A stretch of 64,000 bases of DNA from Dimorphilus gyrociliatus. Taxonomy: Eukaryota; Annelida; Polychaeta; Dinophilidae. The notes under the pieces are model-generated. The model made no database searches. It had not been told where the DNA came from and worked only from the letters and a program-made list of their open reading frames with translations. The DNA lies in assembly GCA_904063045.1 (NCBI GenBank), contig CAJFCJ010000015.1:248001-312000 (forward strand). The letters are read 5' to 3'. This document shows, in pieces, positions 51,670 through 63,102 of the stretch; the first letter of the stretch is position 1, and every line of letters begins with the position of its first letter. The translations under genes were made by a program, and so were the position numbers.

Positions 51670-52442
51670 TGATATTAACTAACTAAATAAAAGAAGAATA
51701 CTTAAGTTGCCATCTCATTGTTTTATTCCTTGTTTGTGCTGTTTTGTTCTTTCTTATCTATTTTTCCCAGTCTATAAGCCCCTTTTTACATTATGAATTC
51801 ATCTATAGATATTTAATCTATTGCATTATATTTCATATGCTATATATATGCATATATATTTATATATATATAAATTTATATAAATTGAAATATGTAGCAT
51901 TTTAATACTTATATTTATATATTATATATAAATATATATAAATTTATATAGTTATATATATATATATATAACTGAAAAATGTTTTTGTCTAAGATTCCAG
52001 ACTTAATCTTACAAAATAAACGAAGATAGATCTCTCTCTCTTTCTTTCTTACATTTTCTTTTAAAAAAAAAAGAATTAGATTTAAAATAAGACTGATTAA
52101 CCGAAATTCAAATGTATGTTTTAGAGCTGTCAATATGAGAAAAATATAAAATGAGATATTTATTATAGTGAACGAAACGCCCTCTTTCATTCAAATCAAT
52201 TGAATTTTTACGGGCTTATTTTTCATTTAAAGCATACTATAATAATAATTCTTTAGTGTATATATATGTGGTTTATATTTGGATTGTTTACTTTAGGCCT
52301 ATAATAATTTTTTATACTAAGAAAATCCGGATTAAATGAAGGCCAAAAAGTAAATTCTTTTTGCGTATAAATATATATATATATACTGTATATTAGTACA
52401 TATAAAATATTCTTTTTTCATATTTGTCTAACGTTTATATAT
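51670..52442. other. Intergenic region after the calmodulin-like gene
   Basis: AATAAA at 51686-51691, then dense AT repeats (about 51840-51970), including inverted AT stretches. No gene seen. Confidence 0.55.
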
Positions 52443-52643
52443 ATGAATGGCACTAGACAAAAGAATGGGAAGGAAAATAAACTCGAAAAAGAGATAAGTG
52501 ATAAGGAATATCCTATTTATTCCGAGATACACAAAACTTTAAACTATCCTAAATGGTGGGGAAATATCCCACATAAGGATCTTCTATATCAGCCACTTAA
52601 CGCCGTAAGCCTTTTACCAATTGAAGAGGGGGAAAATAGATAA
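52443..52643 (+). CDS. Possible small hypothetical protein (66 aa)
   Basis: The frame starts MNGTRQKNGKENKLEKEISD and continues with YSEIHKTLNYPKWWGNIPHK and LLYQPLNAVSLLPIEEGENR. It has two adjacent Trp, several Pro and mixed charge, unlike translated AT-rich noise. No family recognised. It ends about 125 bp from the convergent aldo/keto reductase stop. It may be a short gene or a terminal exon whose upstream exons I could not find. Confidence 0.35.
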   Translation: MNGTRQKNGKENKLEKEISDKEYPIYSEIHKTLNYPKWWGNIPHKDLLYQPLNAVSLLPIEEGENR

Positions 52644-52768
52644 TATTTTTCTTTTCTTTATATCGGGAAAGGCTACATAATTTCGCAAAAAATGTGTTGA
52701 AAACATTGAAGCTGTCAAGTTATTAGTTCGAGTGTAGTAGTATAATTTAATCTTCGTGTAGTTTGGGG

Positions 52769-54926
52769 TCAGCGAATCCTGTCGCGATTTTCTAGTTCCA
52801 CATAGTCATAGGGATATGGAGCGCGAATAGAGGAAACGTCATCCAGCTCTTTTATCTTTCAGAATTGTAATTAATAAATGGTTAGCTTTGAAGTGGCTAT
52901 TTTTTTTCTATATACAAACCTCATCAATACTTAAACTCCAACCGCTGCCTGAATTATAATTATCTTCTAAATGTTTTACAGTTCTTGCGCCAATAACTAC
53001 TGATGGAACGTTTTCTTTTTCTAAAAGCCAACGTATTGCTACTTGGGGCACAGATTTTCCCTTAGCTTTCGATATTTCTTCGCACTTCTCTATTACTTTT
53101 AAAGCCCTTTGGGTATCCTCTTTAAACCAACTTGCGTCTGGATGGCTATTAGACGCCCTACCTTCACCAGAACTCGCCCAATCGATTCTAGAGCCTTTCT
53201 TAGGCTTCAGGGTGTCCTTGTCAATATTACCGCTCAACCATCCTCTGTAATATTCCTAAAGGGTTATTTTCTCTATCGACGGAAAAAACCTAACAACGCA
53301 ATTTACTGCCTATTCAATAAATAGTTAGAGAGGTACATTCATCACGATGGAAAACTGTCTTTTTTCTCAAAAGTAAAATAAGCTAAAAAAGAGAGTAAAA
53401 TTTACTTTGACGACCAAACTAAAATATTTGGACAAAGAAAGGAGTAGAGTTTTTCTACAGTATAGGCGTAATAAAGTAGTCATTCTCTCCTTCACTTTCT
53501 AGTTTAGTTCTATTTATTTTGTACTGTTTTACAAAGAATTTTGTTTTGCCTTTTTCTTTCCTCTTTCTTTCTCTTTGACGTATTTCGATTTTTTAAGAAC
53601 TTTTATCAATTGTTGGATTTTTTGTGTTAATCCATCGAGTTATTCTATATATAAATAATAAATCTTTTATTTTTTCTTATAACATAGAAATTAGATGAAG
53701 AATATGATCTGAGTAACTAAATATCACAGTAGATTTCTAACACTGTAATAATATATACTTTCCTAGATCGGACAACGTTATTAGAAAGACTTCTTTATGA
53801 GTAAAATTTCAATACTTTACATCAACAAAAAAACTATGTTCTCACTTTTTGTCTTTGTTACATTGATAGAAGACAAAACTTATATCTAAAAATATGATAA
53901 ATAATGATTATCTATTAACGAATTTCTGGCGGGAAAATTGTTTAAACGTGTGTAACAAATAATTAAATAGTAGAATATATTTACCTAATTCTATTATCAA
54001 ATACCTTATAAATTAGAATTCAAAAGATTGAATTTGATTAAATATTAATGTCTAATTATATGATTTAATTGAATTACCAGCATAAAGTAGTATATATTAT
54101 TATAATTACCCTTTCAAAGGACTCCATGGTAGCAGTGCAATTCCTTCGTTTCGACAAACTTCGGCTACTTCCCATTCGGTTGAACGACATAATAAATTAT
54201 ATTGCTGCTGTAAAGCAGCGATAGGATGCCAGTTTCGCTGTCTAGTTAGCTCGGCCGCTTTCTGCAGCTGCCAACCCTTAAGATTACTTAAGCCGATATA
54301 TCGAACTTTTCCATTTGATACTAAATCGTTCATAGCTTGTAAGCTTTCTTCTAGTGGAACACCAGCATCCCAAATATGAAGCTATTTTAAAAGGACATAA
54401 CTAATATTTATTCAGTCAAAACGTTATTACTACAAACGTAATATATGTCCAAATAAGATGTGCCTAATCTTTCTAAGGTTTGATCAATGCTCCACATAAT
54501 GTGTCTTCTACTAGCACCCATGCAATTTGGATTATTCGGATCCCAAATGCGACGAAACTTGCTAGCAATAACATACTTATTTCTATCTTTGTTTTCCAAC
54601 CACTTTCCAATTATTTTTTCTGAATCACCGTGTTGATAGGAATCGGCAGTATCGATAAAGTTACCGCCCCATGCAGTGTATTTGTCCAATATTTCAAAAG
54701 ATTCGTCCAAACCGCTATAAGGCCTATTACCCTGCGATAAGATTAAGATACCAATAAAAGAAACTGCGCGAAATTGGAATCATTAATATGAAAATCTTTG
54801 TTTGAAGTTAATATTGATATATTTAGAAATGCTTACAGGATGCCGTCCAAAAGTTAACGTTCCGAGGCATATGTTGGAGACTTTTAATCCACTTCTTCCC
54901 AACCAATTATAAACGCATTTACTCAT
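52769..54926 (-). CDS. Aldo/keto reductase (YajO-like class)
   Basis: Five exons (54837-54926, 54438-54731, 54110-54381, 52920-53244, 52769-52846) join to 352 residues. The TIM-barrel NADPH-dependent reductase pattern is complete: GRSGLKVSNICLGTLTFG, NFIDTADSYQHG with catalytic Asp and Tyr, VIASKF with Lys, LDIYYLHIWD with His, GKVRYIGLSNLKGWQ, QQQYNLLCRS, LLPWSPLKGGWLSGN and VPSVVIGARTVKHLEDN. The tetrad is intact, so activity is expected; substrate unknown. Choosing the TTACAG acceptor at 53245 gives the family-typical SPLxGGWLSG join. A palindromic CRE (TGACGTCA) lies 35 bp before the ATG. The third intron is about 0.87 kb. Confidence 0.92.
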
Positions 54927-54960
54927 TATTATTCTTTATCGTAACACTTTTATTCCTGGA

Positions 54961-54968
54961 TGACGTCA
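54961..54968. promoter_or_regulatory. Palindromic CRE just upstream of the aldo/keto reductase
   Basis: TGACGTCA, 35 bp upstream of the start codon. It would suit CREB/ATF or UPR-type control, but function is inferred only from sequence and position. Confidence 0.45.
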
Positions 54969-55352
54969 ATGATAGTAAGACAAAATAAAACAATAAACAA
55001 TTTTCAAATTAAATCAAGCATGCAATACCATTATTATAGTTGATTTAATCGGTTAATTATAAGATAATTAATAAGAATAATATAACTAAACAACAATATA
55101 ACTATATCTGTATTTAAATTTAAACTCTTAAAAACTCTATTGCTAGAATAGATTTACTACAATCTCTTACAAAAAGCTAGAAATTTTAAAGAAAAATATC
55201 TTTGTGGCTCTCTATCAATTACGCAATACAGTATATTGAATACGAAAGAAGAAATATAAGCAAAACGCAGTAAAGAGAAAATCTTTTATATAATAAACTT
55301 TTTTTTTCTTAAAAAGAAACGTAACGATAATTCACGGAAAATACGAATTTGA

Positions 55353-55390
<38 letters not shown>

Positions 55391-55867
55391 GTATATTTAT
55401 ATTCCCGATCTAGTATTCTTCTACTATTATTGTTATAGTAGTAATACCCTATATTTTTCACTTTGTTCAAAAAGTTATGATTTATTATGCTAACTATAGA
55501 AAAAAGTATCAATTTGATATTAACAATTGTTAATTTATTATTAATGGAAAAACTTTCTAGTTATTCTCGTTCAGAGGGGAAATTTAACCTTTTATTATAA
55601 TATTTATTTTTATAAGGTATTAGGTCTAAAACTAGTTCAATTTTTTTTAAAGCTAAGGACAATAGAATTTTAGAACATTTCCATATATCATTGTGTCGCC
55701 ACCTATGCATTAGTTTTGTACTTATATCCGGTTTTTGTTAAGGTAACCTTTCGTAATATATTTTACTTTTTCTTATTAATTTCCAGGAAACTTTCTTCTC
55801 TATAAAGGTGCAGCATACTCTTATTATATAATACTTGTAAATCAATAGGATATTTTATAGTTTAAGA
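54969..55867. other. Intergenic region
   Basis: Divergent spacing between two genes. TA repeat at about 55357-55386, and a CTCF-like site (listed separately). No gene seen. Confidence 0.55.
55695..55706 (-). promoter_or_regulatory. CTCF-like motif upstream of the 162 aa gene
   Basis: Reverse strand ATAGGTGGCGAC, about 160 bp upstream of the start codon at 55868. Confidence 0.4.
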
Positions 55868-56408
55868 ATGTCTCAGAGAAATTATAGTAAGGAAATAATA
55901 AATCTTCTCGGTTTGTGAAAGTTGCTTTTCGTTTTTGTTTTATTTTTCACTTTTTCATATAGAAAAAGGTGAAATAAAGAAGAATCAAAGCCCAATTTCG
56001 CGGGAAAAAGAAAAAGTTAGCAGAGAATTAAATATGAAAGAACGAAATGATTTTCAACAAGTTCAGGATACCATGACAGATTTAATTAGGAAACATGGAG
56101 ACAAATCTACAGGTGCACTTCTACCAAGATCTTTAAGGAAAGTTTGCAATGCGATTCCTTCAGTAAAATTTAGTGAAAGACTAACAAACGATTTAAAGTT
56201 ATATGTTATAACTAGCCTATCGGAAATTCAAGCTAATGAAGATTCTGAAAATACAAAAGTAACTTCTGAAAGTGTGGAAGTTAATTTACAGGATCCTAGA
56301 ACAAGACCAGTGGATTTCGATACTAGAGACATTTACTTATTAGTACCTAATTTCCAATCAGAAGTTGACTTTAATAGGCCAAGACAAATGACATATTTGG
56401 ATTGTTAA
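55868..56408 (+). CDS. Unrecognised two-exon protein (162 aa)
   Basis: Exons 55868-55910 and 55963-56408 join in phase (LL + EKGEIKK) to 162 residues. The protein starts MSQRNYSKEIINLLEKGEIK, is Lys/Glu-rich and probably coiled to about residue 60, then has SLRKVCNAIPSVKFSERL, an acidic linker, and a motif-like DPRTRPVDFDTRDIYLLV near residue 130, ending MTYLDC. No membrane segment or signal. The short DxRxxxVDFDTRD-like C-terminal block suggests a conserved interaction motif, but I do not recognise the family. It is tail-to-tail with the NRF-6-like gene (133 bp). Confidence 0.65.
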
Positions 56409-56540
56409 TCTCAGTGAGTACTTAGAATATTAAAGACATGGTTTTGAAAGAGACATTTTGAAAAATTGTATTTTTTATTCGACAAAACAAAATATAATTA
56501 CGACAATTAATATAAGTTTTCAAGCTGAATTGTGATCCTT

Positions 56541-59500
56541 TTATTCATTGAACATTTTTCTATGTTCTTTATACATTTTAATATGTTTGAGGAAAACTTT
56601 TTCAACTTGTCGAAAAGGAGATTCTAGTGTTGCGCTGATAATGACGGAAAATAGGAGAGTTGCCGTCATGAAGGCAAGAAAGAAAGCCACCTGTAACAAA
56701 AATATTACATACAGAGTAAAATTTTACAGTAGGTAGTCGTATTTTAGAAAATACCAATGCTGAGTCGTCGACAATTAAATTGCTTTTAAGGGCTACTGCA
56801 TATGTCGTCATTATTATTGGGTGACTTAGGTAGGCGGCGTATGTCAATCTACTTGGTACCGTCCAGCCTTTCCAAGACAAGATTGAGTTGACTATTCCTC
56901 CATAGCCAGAGACACAACAAACAAGCACCCAGGATACGCATAAAGCCCATGCGGGTCTGTTCAGTGAATTATACAAAATTGAGGCAATAAGAGGTTGTTT
57001 AAATCCTCTGTTTTCTTCAATAGGTCCGTAAAATATGGCAAGTGCTACTGCAGTTGCAGTACACCATCCCAAAAGAGCTACAAATCTATTTATTTTAACT
57101 TTTAGATCGTATTTATATAGTATATAGCCCGTTAATATTCCAACTATATAAGCTCCAATTCTAGTCCATGGTGGTATGTAAAGTTGTCTCATATATTCTG
57201 TTGAACCACTGCAATAATAATATAAATATCATAAATATATTAAGGAAATATTTTTACTACTAACCCCATTGATATCATAGACATTGGAAACTTAAAGTGA
57301 CCCGAAATCACTGCTGAAACAATAATACTCGATGTTAAAACAAAAATATTTATGGCAATTCCTAATTTCGGTTTTCTGTATAAAGAGGAATTGTTTAGTA
57401 TAATTGTAAAAGCGAATATAAGATATCTAAATTAAGAACCTGTATAGAGGATAAATAAAAATTGGACTTAAAATGTAAAATTGCATGTCGTTGGCCAAAT
57501 ACCAAGCCCACCCGAAACACTATTGAAAAAAAAGAGAATTACTTGGATGATTTTTTTCAATTTATTATAACCTATTATTTTATATTACCTGCATTGCTGA
57601 TGATTCCCATTTTCCAAATGCTATGTTATTCAAGTAGAGTAAATTTTGCCACCACATACTATAGCATTTAGGAGCCAAGCCGACGTTATTGGGATAGAGT
57701 GGACCAGTCGCCCAATAACGTGAGAGAGTTGTCATTGCAGCCAATAGAAGCATGTACATTGGCGTCAGTCTATATTTACATTATAAAGTGTAATATAAAA
57801 AATTATCATATTATTCATCAAATTACCTCCAAAATCTGTGAAAATAATAATAAAACCAATTAACTCCACCTTTCTTTAATTCTTTTAATGTTAAGTAAGC
57901 GACCAAGGTTCCACTAAAAAGTAGAAGAAAAATAAGGAATAATAGTGATTTTTTTTTTGATTTAGAAACCAAATTTACCTCATCATAAAAAATGTATCTA
58001 CTGACGGTGTTGCATTTGCAATAGGTTGGAATGACCATCTTTTGAAAAGAGTTAAAAGAAAAATAGGATTTCCAATCGCACTTAAGACAAACAAAAACGT
58101 ATGCCCCAAAACTACCCATGATAAACTAATAAATCGTATTCCGTGTAGACAAGCGACATCAGATTGTGCGTCACTTACCAACAAAGACCGTAAATTTTTT
58201 ATAAGCGAAAAAGATAAAATCGAATCCTGAACAATTCCTAATTTGTTTTGTGAAAAATACACCCGGAAATTAGAATTTGTATTATTGATTTCCGGAAAAT
58301 CATTAATTGAGGTGGTATCTTCTGCAATGAGATGTTCTGTATCTTCGGTTTTCTTACTTTGAAAATATGCTCCAAAAAAATCATAAATTGTTGCAATCAA
58401 TACCAGAAAACCTAAGATTGCAAATATAGCTCTGAAAATAATATAAAAGGATATTATTGTTTTTAAGTACAATTAATAAAAAAGGAACTACTACTGTATA
58501 TTTAAATTATTAACTATGAAATATTAAAGTTAATGTCAGTATCATAGAGGTTTTCATCTATTATTCTAAATTAATAAGAAAATACATACATAGTTGCTTT
58601 GGCTCCATTATCTAACGGTGGGATTTCTGCTTTGGTGACACTACCAACATGATATGATGAGTTGAATGGTAAGAGAACTATAAGAAAAAACAAATAAGTG
58701 AAAGGTGTTTAACTGTTCATTACTTGTATGTATATACATACAATTTACGTAATTGAATACTTCGATGTTTGTGCATGTATCAGGTAGGCATATTCCAATA
58801 ACTGGTGCTAGAAAAGGTAAAGAACTCTGTTCGCCAAGAAAAAAGAAAGAGTTCAAAAGGTTAAACAAAGTTCAAAAACTAGGAGACTTATCTACCGGTA
58901 TGTTTTTACCCTAGAATAGGGGCATACAACATCTGATTAACATTTAATAACTAAATGAAATGTATCTTGATGAACTAGTTAGATAATATTATTTAACTTT
59001 AGTATCTATCAATAAACAACATTTCGCAATATTCTATGCGTCATCGAAATGTGACTAAGACTGTACGCTATTTTAAGAAGCATATTAGAATTCTCTTATT
59101 CTTTACCTTCGATTTTTTGGCAAACCCAATTGTGAAATAGTTAACATCAAAGTTTGTCAGATTCGTTCGTGGAACATTAACGCCTTTACATTGTGGAAAG
59201 CTACCTTTAACTATAATGTGTCCTTGAAGAATTCCAGGTGGAAGTTTAGCCCACGAATCGAAAACTAGAAAAAAAATGTAAACAAACAAAATCAAAGCAA
59301 TAAAATGATATTAGAAAACATATAAATAATTAAAATAATAAATTTACCTTCAATAGCCCATTTTTGTCGTTTTGAAGCACTTAAACCGATATTTTTGAGA
59401 TCAAGAAGACATGTGTTATTTAGATTTTTATTTTTTATACTTTTAAGAGTGTTTTCAGCCTGCTTTTGATAATCATCAGCTTTTAAAAATGATAGTGCAT

Positions 59501-59699
59501 TCTTTAAAGATTTATGATTTTCAATATCTTGCAAACTATTTTCCAGATTTCTAATAAACTGATGTGCTCCAATGTAGATATTATCCTTTAGTAAAGGATG
59601 AAGCGGCTTATCATTTGTAAATAATTCTTTGCCATTACATTGTAAAATACTGATGACGAAAATTAAGTAGACGCCAACATACATATCTATTTTAATCAA
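56541..59699 (-). CDS. NRF-6-like membrane acyltransferase
   Basis: Eleven exons (59348-59699, 59107-59264, 58742-58826, 58590-58677, 57979-58431, 57827-57913, 57589-57769, 57440-57519, 57265-57375, 56755-57208, 56541-56690) join to 732 residues. The family is named for nematode 'nose resistant to fluoxetine' proteins, linked to lipid transport and drug uptake in the gut. Seen: signal peptide (MYVGVYLIFVISILQCNG), an extracellular N-terminal NRF domain with Cys (CLLDLKN, FPQCKGV, GICLPDTC), then the acyltransferase-3 membrane domain with HGIRFISLSWVVLGHT, TPSVDTFFMMRSG, HRFWRLTPMYML, WYLANDMQFYILSP, IPPWTRIGAYIVGILTGY and SRLTYAAYLSHPI. The start could also be the Met five codons downstream. 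Confidence 0.9.
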
Positions 59700-59784
59700 T
59701 AATATATTTGTTAACTCCTTTTATTTAATGATGATTTCGATTAAAAACAACGCATTTGCTCTTAACACTACTAAAAACGAACGA

Positions 59785-59796
59785 TAGGAGGCGCTA
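59785..59796 (+). promoter_or_regulatory. CTCF-like motif upstream of the NRF-6-like gene
   Basis: TAGGAGGCGCTA, 86 bp upstream of the start codon. Confidence 0.5.
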
Positions 59797-60964
59797 ATTC
59801 GTCGAAAATTGTTTAGAATGTTTGAAGTCCACAAATGGCGGATACAAAAGAGAGAGATTTTCTGCTAAAATATTCTCTTATTCTTATTAGTCATCGATTA
59901 TATAGGACTTTTAAAAATTAATATAGGTCTCATTACTTTGAAATTGTTAACATATGCTACATTTTTACCCTTATAAGGGCATTTCATATTAGAGAATAGG
60001 AATAATATGAAATTAAATCTATTTCATATTCGTAACGCTATATGCTTTGTTCATGTGTTTTTTGTTTAGATTTTGAGGTCATTGAACGACTGAACTTTGA
60101 ATCTACATTACGTAGTATAATTTCGTAAATCAAAGCACCTAAAACGCTATTTTCTATTGTGTATATATATTTTATTACTTTTATTGATAGAAAACAGCAG
60201 TAGTTAATAAGTTTAATAGTATATTTTGTATTTAGTAATAAGAAGTATAAAGTACCAGAGTTCAGCTATTAAAGTATTCTTTTTCTAATTTATTTTTATT
60301 GTTATTTAATCAAATATCGTAACTCTAAAGTTTAAAATGTGAAAAAAGTATATAAAGGAAGATAAGATGTGTGTTTTTACTACAAATCGTTACAAGTTCG
60401 ATAAGAAAATAGTCTGCAATTGTTGTAGATGACGCCACTATATATCGAAAACGTTTCTTCATAAATCTCTAGGCTATTGCAACGTCCCGGATTAGCGTGG
60501 TGTCAGAAGATTCTATTTGCCGATATTAGGTAATAATATGAAAAATTGTAGCAAGAACAATATTTCAAAAAGGTCAAACACATTGATTTTAAGTATAATT
60601 ATGTAATTATATCCCTAAGCAATTCTAAGAGAACAAACTTTAGAGAACAAAATATTTCAAGGTTATAATTATTCTTCTCACGTCCTATGATGAAATTTTA
60701 TATAATCGACTATATAAAAGATATAAATATAAGCATTATACGTATAACTCTTGGATCAAACGTATCATAGTTGTTAATCTTTTGTCTCAGTGAACTTAGC
60801 GATGTATGTTTCTAATTGTTTTTAGAATTAACTATTAAACAAATATGTATAAAGTAATTTGAAATTATTAAATTATTCAACTGCTTTATCAAAACTAATT
60901 TGATAATTATTATTTAATTTATTATTAATCAATGAATCTATTTGTTTAAGCTTTACGTATCATT
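59797..60964. other. Intergenic region between NRF-6-like and ammonia-lyase genes
   Basis: Divergent spacing. The reverse strand at 60431-60440 reads TAGTGGCGTC, another CTCF-like variant. No gene seen. Confidence 0.55.
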
Positions 60965-63102
60965 ATGGAATTTCCGGCAAAGTCGAATGTAAAACACTGG
61001 ATACAGACGTTAAATGATATAAGAGAATATAAAGAGTACATTAAAGCAGGATCATTAGAAATAGATGGTGAAACTTTAACAATATCAAAACTCTATGCAA
61101 TGACCTTCAAACCTAGTTTTGAATGTTCAATTACGGAGAAGTGCTGTGATAAAATGAAAAAGAATTATGAGTTTTTCACTGATTTATTAAAATCTGGAAA
61201 AGTTGTCTACGGTGCAAATACCGGTTATGGTGGTAGTGCTAATGTTCGATACGAGAGCGTTGCTAAAGTTCAGGAATATTTGGTTAGTCATCTGAAAGCT
61301 GGTTTTGGTAGAAAAGCGCCTACAGAATTGATTCGAGGTATATTTGAAATTACACAAATAATTAAAAGTTCTATTAAATTACTTCTTCTTTTAGGTGTTA
61401 TGGTTCAAAGGGCTAATAGTCTTTCTAAGGCACGTTCTGCTGTCCGCGAAGAGGTTCCGTTACTATTATTAGAAATGGTACGCAAAGACATCGTTCCTAT
61501 AGTTCCTCTCAGAGGAACTGTTTCCGCAAGCGGAGATTTAATGCCAAGTTCATATATTGCTGCTGCAATGATGAATATGAAAGGATCAAGAGTTCTACAC
61601 AAAGGTGTTGAAATGGAGGCCAGCGAAGCATTCCAGTTAGCTTCTGTTAAACCTGTAGAGTTCCACGCGAAAGAAGCTTTGGCTGTTGTTAATTCATCTT
61701 CATTTGCCGCTTCATTAGGCAGTTGCATGTTGTTCGAAGCCAACGTTTGTGCCATACTTGTACAAATATGCACAGCATTAATAGCCGAATCTTTGGAAGG
61801 TCATTTAGAATCTTTCCACTCACTTTTGCATGAATCAATGCCTCATCCTGGCCAATTGGAGTGTGCTGCTAATTTATCATCACTTCTGAATAATTCTAAA
61901 ATGTCAATAACTGATCTAGAAATGAGAAGGGAGGATTCCAAAGGACTTAAGCAGGTATATCTTATTAAAGAATGATTTTTACAATCTGGTTAATATAGAT
62001 CTTTTCTAATAGGATCGTTATGCTTTAAGAACATCACCGCAGTGGGTAGCACCAGTACTAGATACACTATTAAGATCAAGAGAAAAACTGGAAATAGAAC
62101 TAAATAGTTCAAACGACAATCCTTTAATTGATGACGAAAGAGGTGTTGTAATTCACGGTGGAAACTTTCAAGGAATATCTGTATCTATGGGTTTGGATCA
62201 CGCACGACAAGCAATTCAATTGTGTGGAAAATTGCTACACGGTCAATTTCAAGAACTCGTGAATGGTTCAATGAATGGCAATCTTACCCCAAATTTATGT
62301 GGTTCGGATTATAATGTAGATATGGGATTCAAGGTTTTTTATTAAATTATTTATTGAATATAAAATAAATTAATAATCAATTTTGTCTTTGACATTCTTA
62401 CAATCAGGGTTGCGATACTGCAATGGCAGCGTATTGCTCTGAACTTGACGGCTTAGCAAATCCAGTTACAAATCATGTATTGAGTGCCGAACTCCATAAT
62501 CAAGCCATTAACTCAATGGGATTTTTGTCGGCTCGAAAACTTGAAGAATCAATAGAAGTTCTAAAACAAATGATTGTACAGAGCCTAGTAGCAACCTGTC
62601 AGGCAATTGACTTGAGATATCTTAAAAATTATGCTGAGGCCATCATTAAGACAATTTTAAATGAGCACAAACTAAACGAAAAGACATTCTACAGAGTATG
62701 CCCTTGGTGGGTGTTGGTTTTTTCACCTCCAGAAGCTGAAGTGAGACTGAAAGAGATATCTCCTTTCATGAATGGCCTAAGATTTAAAGACTTTTTAAGT
62801 GAGTTTGAAGAAGTGGCTAAGCCCGTTTTGGAGAGTATAAAAAATGGAACACTTGTTGATCGAATATCCGATGAATTAGGATATGGTAACATGCATATAA
62901 TTTCTTTATTATATAATTTTGGTTATAATTTATTAATTTCATTTTAGGTACAAAAAAGGTTTATCGATTTCTTCGTCAAGAACTTAATATTAAATTTAAT
63001 ATAGGAGCAAATAGTCTTGATAAAGATATGGAAAAAGTTCTTTCTTGTATCAATTCTCAAAAAATACTCGACCTACTCCAAGAAATTGAGTTATACAGTT
63101 AA
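60965..63102 (+). CDS. Aromatic amino acid ammonia-lyase, PAL/TAL type
   Basis: Five exons (60965-61337, 61395-61954, 62013-62333, 62408-62885, 62948-63102) join to 628 residues. The enzyme uses an MIO cofactor made from Ala169-Ser170-Gly171 (RGTVSASGDLMPSSYIAA). Inner-loop VVYGANTGYGGSANVR supplies the catalytic Tyr82. Other blocks: SSNDNPLIDD and HGGNFQGISVSMGLDHARQ, GKLLHGQFQELVN, YCSELDGLANPVTNHV, HNQAINSMGFLSARK and SLVATCQAIDLRYLKN. The last four are far closer to plant/fungal phenylalanine ammonia-lyase than to animal histidase, as is the extended C-terminus. The selectivity position reads Ser108-His109-Leu110; His-Leu is the tyrosine-lyase signature (Phe-Leu in PAL, Ser-His in HAL). 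Expected reaction: tyrosine, perhaps phenylalanine, to coumarate or cinnamate plus ammonia. An aminomutase is possible. Confidence 0.9.
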
